From positions 186,001-250,000 of the forward strand of contig NZ_CP155828.1 of the NCBI RefSeq assembly GCF_040126175.1: a stretch of DNA of 64,000 nt, written 5' to 3'. Shown here piece by piece: positions 54,702 to 64,000 of the stretch. Below the pieces are notes generated by a model, which worked only from the letters and a program-made list of their open reading frames with translations, was not told the DNA's origin and ran no database searches. The DNA comes from Candidatus Phytoplasma solani (lineage in GTDB: Bacteria; Bacillota_I; Bacilli_A; Acholeplasmatales; Acholeplasmataceae). Position 1 is the stretch's first letter. The number at the start of each line of letters is the position of its first letter. Position numbers and translations under genes: made by a program.

Positions 54702-55049
54702 ATGAAAAGAAAATATATTCTTAAAAAAGAAAGTGAAGTTACAGCTGTTTTCCGTTCGAAAAAAAGATACGGAAACTCCTCTTTTATGATTTATTATTTG
54801 CAACAAAACACTAACCCTCATTTTAAATTTGCTTTAAGTGTTGGTAAAAAATACGGTAAAGCTCATCAAAGAAATTTAATTAAAAGACGTTTAAGGTCAA
54901 TTATTAGCAATTATGCTTGCAATCTTAATTCTACAATCTTTTTTGTAATTGTGATCAAACCGCAAGCTAAAAATTTAACTTTTCAACAATTAAAATATTT
55001 ATTTGTGAAATGCGCTTTTAAAATTCATTTACTACTTTCAAATAACTAA
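54702..55049 (+). CDS. rnpA: RNase P protein component
   Basis: 115 residues from ATG 54702 (AGGAAA about 10 nt upstream; the longer frame from 54657 begins with a TTG and lacks family similarity). Family motif KYGKAHQRNLIKRRLRSII (usual RNR box) binds the 5' leader; FALSVGKKYG precedes it. Works with the RNA at 46249. Confidence 0.92.
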   Translation: MKRKYILKKESEVTAVFRSKKRYGNSSFMIYYLQQNTNPHFKFALSVGKKYGKAHQRNLIKRRLRSIISNYACNLNSTIFFVIVIKPQAKNLTFQQLKYLFVKCAFKIHLLLSNN

Positions 55050-55070
55050 AAATAAAGGGATTAATTAAAA

Positions 55071-56543
55071 ATGGGTATGAAAAATAGTATTTTTAAACAA
55101 AATTTATTCCTTTTTATTTTGCTTTTTGTAGGTGTATCTTGGTGGTTTTTTTGGCCATCAAAACCTATAAAGATTAATGAACTTGCACAAGTTCAACTTG
55201 ATAAAAATGATGAAGAACAATTTATTGTTTATACTCTTAACAATAAACATCAAGAAATCAAAGTAGATACAAAACAAAGTTATGAAAAATGGCTTGATGA
55301 TAAAAAAAAAGAAAAATATTTTTTTGGTTTGTTTGATAAAAAACAGCCAGTTGTAAACAAAACACCAACATTCTCCTCCATCATCCATCTTCCTTTTAGT
55401 TTCAAAAAAGCTAATGGCCTCTTACAAAGTTTAGAAGGGGAAATTTTAACAAAAAAAAAAGTTGAAATTATCAAAAATTTGTTGACAGTTCCTGCTGGTA
55501 CTAAAATCGAATATATTGAAAACAAAAAATATAAAGAAGAATTTCAAGATTCTTTAGAATTTGATTCTACAAATTTAATAGTAAAATTTGAAGAAAAAGA
55601 TAAAGCAATAGAAAAACTTAAAAAAACTTCTTCTGAAGAATCATTGAAATTAACACTTACATTTAAATTAGAATCAACAAATTCAATACCTATATTTGTC
55701 ACTAATTATTCTTTACCAATTCAATGGCCTAAATATCTTGAATGGAGTTTTTTTGGTTATTTTTGGAATGTTTTGATTATTTCTATTAGTTCTTTTCTAT
55801 ATATATTTTCAACTTTTTGGTCTACTGGAGCTGGAATTTTTTTAGGAAATTTAGGATTAGGTATTATTTTGACCACCATTTGGATCCGAACTCTTACTTG
55901 GCCTATTTATACTAAAACCAGCACTTTTAGCATGAATATGAATTTAATTCAACCCGAAATTGAAAAAGTTAAACAAAAATACGCTTTGCACAAAGATCCT
56001 ACTTCTGCTCAAAAAATGCAGTTAGAAATTTTAAAAGTTTATCGTAAAAATAATTTTAGTTTTTGGGGTTTTTTAGTTTCCTTTTTACAACTACCTTTGT
56101 TTATCGCCATTAACCAAACTTTAACACGTTTTATCATTCCTGGTGGCATTTTTGAGACTAATAATTTAACTGAAAAATTATTTTTAGGTTTTATAAGTTT
56201 AAATCCTGAAAAACCTAATCGTATAATAGTTATTATTTTATTGTCTTTTTTAGTCGGAATCACGATGTTTATTTTAAATAAAATTAGTTTTAAAAAACCT
56301 GATTATTTAAAAACTTCTACACATAATTTAACTTTGGAACAAAAAGCTAAAGCCAAACAATCAGAAAAAACAATGAAAATTACGAGTTGGGTTATGATTG
56401 TGATGATGGTATTGTTTTCTCGTTCTAATCCGATATTGTCTTTATACTGGATTGTAGGAAATACTTACACCATTTTTCAAACTTTAATTACAAGAAAAAA
56501 AACGGAACAAAAGTATCTTTTGTTAAAAAACAAATCTATCTAA
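55071..56543 (+). CDS. yidC: membrane protein insertase YidC/Oxa1
   Basis: 490 residues, about six membrane segments. N-terminal segment (12-28), a large variable extracellular domain (about 30-220), then the conserved insertase core: LGLGIILTTIWIRTLTWPIY (with the hydrophilic-groove Arg), TKTSTFSMNMNLIQPEIEKV, and WGFLVSFLQLPLFIAINQTL. The C-terminal SNPILSLYWIVGNTYTIFQT is typical. AAAGGG precedes the start. Inserts membrane proteins alone or with Sec. The extracytoplasmic domain is longer than in Bacillus YidC1, and jag does not follow. Confidence 0.93.
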   Translation: MGMKNSIFKQNLFLFILLFVGVSWWFFWPSKPIKINELAQVQLDKNDEEQFIVYTLNNKHQEIKVDTKQSYEKWLDDKKKEKYFFGLFDKKQPVVNKTPTFSSIIHLPFSFKKANGLLQSLEGEILTKKKVEIIKNLLTVPAGTKIEYIENKKYKEEFQDSLEFDSTNLIVKFEEKDKAIEKLKKTSSEESLKLTLTFKLESTNSIPIFVTNYSLPIQWPKYLEWSFFGYFWNVLIISISSFLYIFSTFWSTGAGIFLGNLGLGIILTTIWIRTLTWPIYTKTSTFSMNMNLIQPEIEKVKQKYALHKDPTSAQKMQLEILKVYRKNNFSFWGFLVSFLQLPLFIAINQTLTRFIIPGGIFETNNLTEKLFLGFISLNPEKPNRIIVIILLSFLVGITMFILNKISFKKPDYLKTSTHNLTLEQKAKAKQSEKTMKITSWVMIVMMVLFSRSNPILSLYWIVGNTYTIFQTLITRKKTEQKYLLLKNKSI

Positions 56544-56644
56544 TTTTTTTGTCTTAATAATAGGTAATTAATTTTTGCATTAAAGTTATGATTGCCTATT
56601 ATTAGAAGATAAAATACAATTATATTATTATTTTTTTAAAAAAA

Positions 56645-56674
56645 TTGCTTTTTTACCTTTGACTATGTTATAAT
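56645..56674 (+). promoter_or_regulatory. promoter of the tRNA-Tyr/rRNA operon
   Basis: TTGCTT, 18-nt spacer, TATAAT, 42 nt before tRNA-Tyr. No other promoter is obvious between the tRNA and 16S, so tRNA-Tyr may be co-transcribed with the rRNA. Confidence 0.65.
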
Positions 56675-56716
56675 AATTTAGGTAAACTAAATTGTATTTA
56701 TTATATTTTTAATTTT

Positions 56717-56800
56717 GGAGGGATAGCGAAGTGGCTAAACGCAGCAGTCTGTAAAACTGTTCCGTAAGGTACGGTGGTTCGAATCCACCTCCCTCCACCA
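56717..56800 (+). tRNA. tRNA-Tyr (GTA)
   Basis: Acceptor GGAGGGA / TCCCTCC, anticodon GTA at 56751-56753, long variable arm TTCCGTAAGGTACGG, T-loop TTCGAAT, encoded CCA. 84 nt. Confidence 0.95.
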
Positions 56801-56903
56801 TTAAAATTTTTTTAATCTTTGAAAACTGAAGATGATGCTTAAATTATTATTTTAATTTAATTAAAAGTCTTTTTAATTAACTAGTTTGATTGAAAAGCAA
56901 AAA

Positions 56904-58436
<1,533 letters not shown>

Positions 58437-58501
58437 AAGGATTAAAGTTATCATCTTCAGTTTTGAGAGACTTAAGAAAGTTTTTCATTTTTTTAAGATT
58501 C

Positions 58502-58578
58502 GGGCCTATAGCTCAGTTGGTTAGAGCACACGCCTGATAAGCGTGAGGTCGGTGGTTCAAGTCCATTTAGGCCCACCA
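58502..58578 (+). tRNA. tRNA-Ile (GAT) in the 16S-23S spacer
   Basis: Acceptor GGGCCTA / TAGGCCC, anticodon GAT in CTGATAA, T-loop TTCAAGT, encoded CCA. A single tRNA-Ile in the spacer is characteristic of phytoplasmas. Confidence 0.97.
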
Positions 58579-58628
58579 AAATAGGTCATATCTTAAAAAA
58601 GCTCTTTGAAAAGTAGATAAACAATAAA

Positions 58629-61491
<2,863 letters not shown>

Positions 61492-61512
61492 CTGTTTATC
61501 TAGTTTTGAAAG

Positions 61513-61624
61513 ATCCTTGGTGCATAAAACTAAGGGGCAACACCTGTTTCCATCCCGAACACAGCAGTTAAGTCCTTAGTACTGACAATAGTTTTTACGA
61601 ACGAAGATAGGGAGTGCCAAGGTT
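61513..61624 (+). rRNA. rrf: 5S ribosomal RNA
   Basis: Terminal helix CCTTGG / CCAAGG, with the conserved CACCTGTTTCCATCCCGAAC and CAGTTAAG. About 110 nt, 22 nt after the 23S end. Confidence 0.95.
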
Positions 61625-61652
61625 TGCTTTAATAAAAAAAAAGAATAAAAAA

Positions 61653-61728
61653 AGAGGATTAGCTCAGCTGGGAGAGCGTCTGCCTTACAAGCAGAATGTC
61701 GGGGGTTCGAGTCCCTCATCCTCTACCA
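61653..61728 (+). tRNA. tRNA-Val (TAC)
   Basis: Acceptor AGAGGAT / ATCCTCT, anticodon TAC at 61686-61688, T-loop TTCGAGT, encoded CCA. Confidence 0.96.
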
Positions 61729-61736
61729 TTAATGAG

Positions 61737-61813
61737 GCCTACGTAGCTCAGTTGGTTAGAGCATCTGACTGTTAATCAGAGGGTCCTAGGTTCGAGTCCT
61801 AGCGTGGGCGCCA
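61737..61813 (+). tRNA. tRNA-Asn (GTT)
   Basis: Acceptor GCCTACG / CGTGGGC (one G-U), anticodon loop CTGTTAA giving GTT, T-loop TTCGAGT, encoded CCA. Confidence 0.96.
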
Positions 61814-61958
61814 TTTTTTTAATTTAATTTTGGAATTATTTTTTAAATTAGTGTTTATTTTCAAAATATTTGAAGCACACATTTTTTACAAACATAATTT
61901 TAAATTGATTTTTTCAATAAATATCATTTAAAATTAAAAATAATTAAAACTTTAAAAT

Positions 61959-62000
61959 AAGCTAGTTTGTTGAAAACCATTCAAATACTAGCTTTTTATT
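61959..62000 (+). terminator. rho-independent terminator of the rRNA/tRNA operon
   Basis: AAGCTAGT / ACTAGCTT stem with a 20-nt loop, followed by TTTATTTTT, 145 nt after tRNA-Asn. Confidence 0.75.
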
Positions 62001-62012
62001 TTTATATATTTT

Positions 62013-62041
62013 TTGACTAAAAAAATCAAACATTATATAAA
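62013..62041 (+). promoter_or_regulatory. sigma-70-type promoter of pnp
   Basis: TTGACT, 17-nt spacer, TATAAA; 30 nt before the pnp start codon and just after the rRNA terminator. Confidence 0.65.
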
Positions 62042-62071
62042 TTACAAAACCTAATCAAAGGAGAATTAAAA

Positions 62072-64000
62072 GTGTTAAAGCAAATTTTTGAAACCACTGA
62101 TTTAAAAAATTATTTTCAAGTAGAAATAGGTACTTATGCAAGAAACGTTGATTCTTCTATTTTAATTCGTTTTCAAGATACAGTAGTTTTAACGACTACC
62201 GTTTTTAGTAATAAGAAAAATCACTTTGATTTTCTTCCTCTAACTGTTATTTATCAAGAAAAATTTTATGCTGCTGGTAAAATTCCTGGCAGCTTTTTAA
62301 GAAGAGAAGGGCGTTCAACTGATCATGAAATTTTAGCTTCTCGTTTGATTGATCGCTCTTTAAGACCTTTATTTCCAGAAAATTTTAAACAAGAAATTCA
62401 AGTGATTAATACAGTTTTAAGTTCTGATCCAGATTTTAAAAGTGAACTTGCTTCTATTCTTGGTAGCTCTTTGTCACTACTTATTTCTGAAATCCCTTTT
62501 TGTGAAGCTGTTGCAGGTGTTTATGTTGGACGTATCAAAGATCAATTAATTCTTAATCCTAATTCACAACAATTAAATGATTTATCATTACATTTGTTGG
62601 TGTCGGGAACAAAGAAAAATGTTGTTATGATCGAAGCTCATGCTTTTGAAGTTTCAGAAGAAGTTTTTTTAGAAGCAATTACTTTTGCTCATAAATATAT
62701 TCAAAAATTATGTTTATTTCAAGAAGATGTTCAAAAAAAAATTGGTAAGGATAAAAAACCAATTGATTATGATCTCGCTTTGATAGCTTTGGAAAAAGAA
62801 TTTAATGAGCAACATCAGGAAAAAATAATTGAAGCGATTATTAGCTTTTTTGTTCAAGGAAAAAAAAATAATTTACAACTTTTAAAAGAAAAAATTCTTA
62901 CCAAAGCTCAGCAAAAACCTTTTTTCAAAACTGTTGATCAAATTACTTTTTTCGATCTAGAAGCACAAAAAAATTATTTATTTATAATTGAACGTTTATT
63001 TCAAAAATTATCTAATCAAGAAATTAGAAATTATATTATCAAAACTAAAAAAAGACCTGATAAAAGAAATTTAGAAGAAATTAGAAATCTTGATTCTCAT
63101 ATTGATTTATTACCGCGAACGCACGGTTCTGCTTTATTTACTAGGGGGCAAACTCAGAGTTTAGCTGTAGTTACTTTAGGGACTTTATCAGAAAGTAAAA
63201 TTATTGACGGTTTAAGTGGTGAAAACAACAAACGCTTTATGTTGCATTATAATTTCCCTCCTTTTGCAGTCGGTGCGGTAGGTCGTTATATTGCTCCCAG
63301 TAGAAGAGAAATTGGTCATGGAAATTTAGCTGAAAAAGCTATTCTTCCTCTTTTGCCTGAAGAAAACGACTTTCCTTATGCTATTAGAGTAGTTTCTGAA
63401 ATTTTAGAGTCAAATGGTTCTTCTTCGCAAGCAACTGTTTGTGCTACCTCCATGGCTTTAATGGCTGCTGGTGTTCCTTTAAAAAAAGCAGTTTCAGGAA
63501 TTGCTATGGGTTTATTTATGGACTCTACAACTCATGAATATGTTATTTTGAGTGATATTCAAGGTTTAGAGGATCATATCGGTGATATGGATTTAAAAAT
63601 AGCAGGTAGTGTTAAAGGTATTACATCTTTGCAAATGGATCTTAAAATTGAAGGAGTTTCTCAAGAAATTTTAAAAAAGGCCTTTTTACAAGCAAAAAAA
63701 GGAAGACTTCATATTTTAGAACATATGAATAAAATTATTGCTTCTCCACGTCAAGAAATGTCAAAATATGCTCCAAAAGTTGAAATGATCCAAATAAAAC
63801 CAGAAAAAATACGCGATATTATCGGCGCTGGTGGTAAAATTATTAATCAAATTATTGAAAATCATGATAGAGTTAAAATTGATATTGAACAAGATGGTCG
63901 TATTTTTGTAATGCATTCTGATTTAGAAATAGTCAAACAAACCATTGCTTTTATTCAAAGTTTAATTCAAGATATCGAAGTTAATAATTGTTATCAAGCT
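62072..64000 (+). CDS. pnp: polynucleotide phosphorylase (3' partial)
   Basis: GTG start at 62072 with AAAGGAG 10 nt upstream; the frame is open to the window end, giving 643 visible residues of about 700. First RNase PH core (GTYARNVDSSILIRFQDTVV, PLTVIYQEKFYAAGKIPGSF, LRREGRSTDHEILASRLIDR), helical linker, second core with catalytic LPRTHGSALFTRGQTQSL, HHYNFPPF-like LHYNFPPFAVG, SNGSSSQATVCATSMALMAA and SDIQGLEDHIGDMDLKIAGS. The KH domain begins KPEKIRDIIGAGGKIINQII; the S1 domain lies beyond the edge. Degrades RNA 3' to 5' by phosphorolysis. Confidence 0.96.
   Translation, partial: MLKQIFETTDLKNYFQVEIGTYARNVDSSILIRFQDTVVLTTTVFSNKKNHFDFLPLTVIYQEKFYAAGKIPGSFLRREGRSTDHEILASRLIDRSLRPLFPENFKQEIQVINTVLSSDPDFKSELASILGSSLSLLISEIPFCEAVAGVYVGRIKDQLILNPNSQQLNDLSLHLLVSGTKKNVVMIEAHAFEVSEEVFLEAITFAHKYIQKLCLFQEDVQKKIGKDKKPIDYDLALIALEKEFNEQHQEKIIEAIISFFVQGKKNNLQLLKEKILTKAQQKPFFKTVDQITFFDLEAQKNYLFIIERLFQKLSNQEIRNYIIKTKKRPDKRNLEEIRNLDSHIDLLPRTHGSALFTRGQTQSLAVVTLGTLSESKIIDGLSGENNKRFMLHYNFPPFAVGAVGRYIAPSRREIGHGNLAEKAILPLLPEENDFPYAIRVVSEILESNGSSSQATVCATSMALMAAGVPLKKAVSGIAMGLFMDSTTHEYVILSDIQGLEDHIGDMDLKIAGSVKGITSLQMDLKIEGVSQEILKKAFLQAKKGRLHILEHMNKIIASPRQEMSKYAPKVEMIQIKPEKIRDIIGAGGKIINQIIENHDRVKIDIEQDGRIFVMHSDLEIVKQTIAFIQSLIQDIEVNNCYQA

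Overview
The window is from a wall-less, very AT-rich Mollicute and fits a phytoplasma ('Candidatus Phytoplasma') best. The reasons are the rRNA operon layout (16S, tRNA-Ile, 23S, 5S, then tRNA-Val and tRNA-Asn), glycolysis genes beside a 2-hydroxycarboxylate (malate/citrate) transporter, a Dpp/Opp peptide importer, a signal peptide of the phytoplasma SVM type, and TGG (not TGA) used for tryptophan, which argues against Mycoplasma or Spiroplasma. The species or 16Sr group cannot be assigned safely from memory.

Layout: (1) 1-7465 is accessory and decayed: a lysine/asparagine-rich protein with a C-terminal membrane anchor, an FtsH-like remnant, one probably secreted protein, and a nested pair of group II introns. 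(2) 7683-16460 holds a 1011-residue coiled-coil protein followed by a complete peptide ABC importer (two ATPases, binding protein, two permeases). (3) 16880-25231 is another decay zone: a broken amino-acid ABC importer, a NUDIX gene, a second group II intron fragment, two unknown membrane-anchored proteins, a frameshifted SVM-type effector gene, dispersed repeats and hairpins. (4) 25232-36885 is core genome: signal peptidase, ung, dut, rpsB-tsf-pyrH-frr-cdsA, then tpiA-HAD-fba-pgk-gap ending in a clear terminator. (5) 37666-50908 carries the 2HCT transporter, alaS-ruvX-trmR-type methyltransferase-greA-yqeG-yqeK-rsmD-yneF packed head to tail, the RNase P RNA, gpsA, an HU protein and rpmG. (6) 51008-56543 has an M24 aminopeptidase, tRNA-Cys, tRNA-Ser, proS and rpmH-rnpA-yidC. 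(7) 56645-61813 is tRNA-Tyr plus the rRNA operon, and the window ends inside pnp.

How the parts fit together: the organism appears to import peptides (Dpp) and C4/C6 acids (2HCT), run lower glycolysis from one cluster, and feed phospholipid synthesis through GpsA and CdsA. YidC and the signal peptidase serve the membrane and secretion route. Accessory genes for secreted or membrane-anchored proteins lie next to repeats, remnants and introns.

The most striking structure is at 4238-7465 on the minus strand. An ORF-less group II intron of about 700 nt is interrupted by a second group II intron of about 2.5 kb that carries a frameshifted reverse transcriptase. Both have their own GGGCG-type 5' end, domain V and domain VI. 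The inner intron sits exactly at the centre of a 12-bp palindrome, and its loop in domain I matches the adjoining 6 nt. This is a bacterial twintron.
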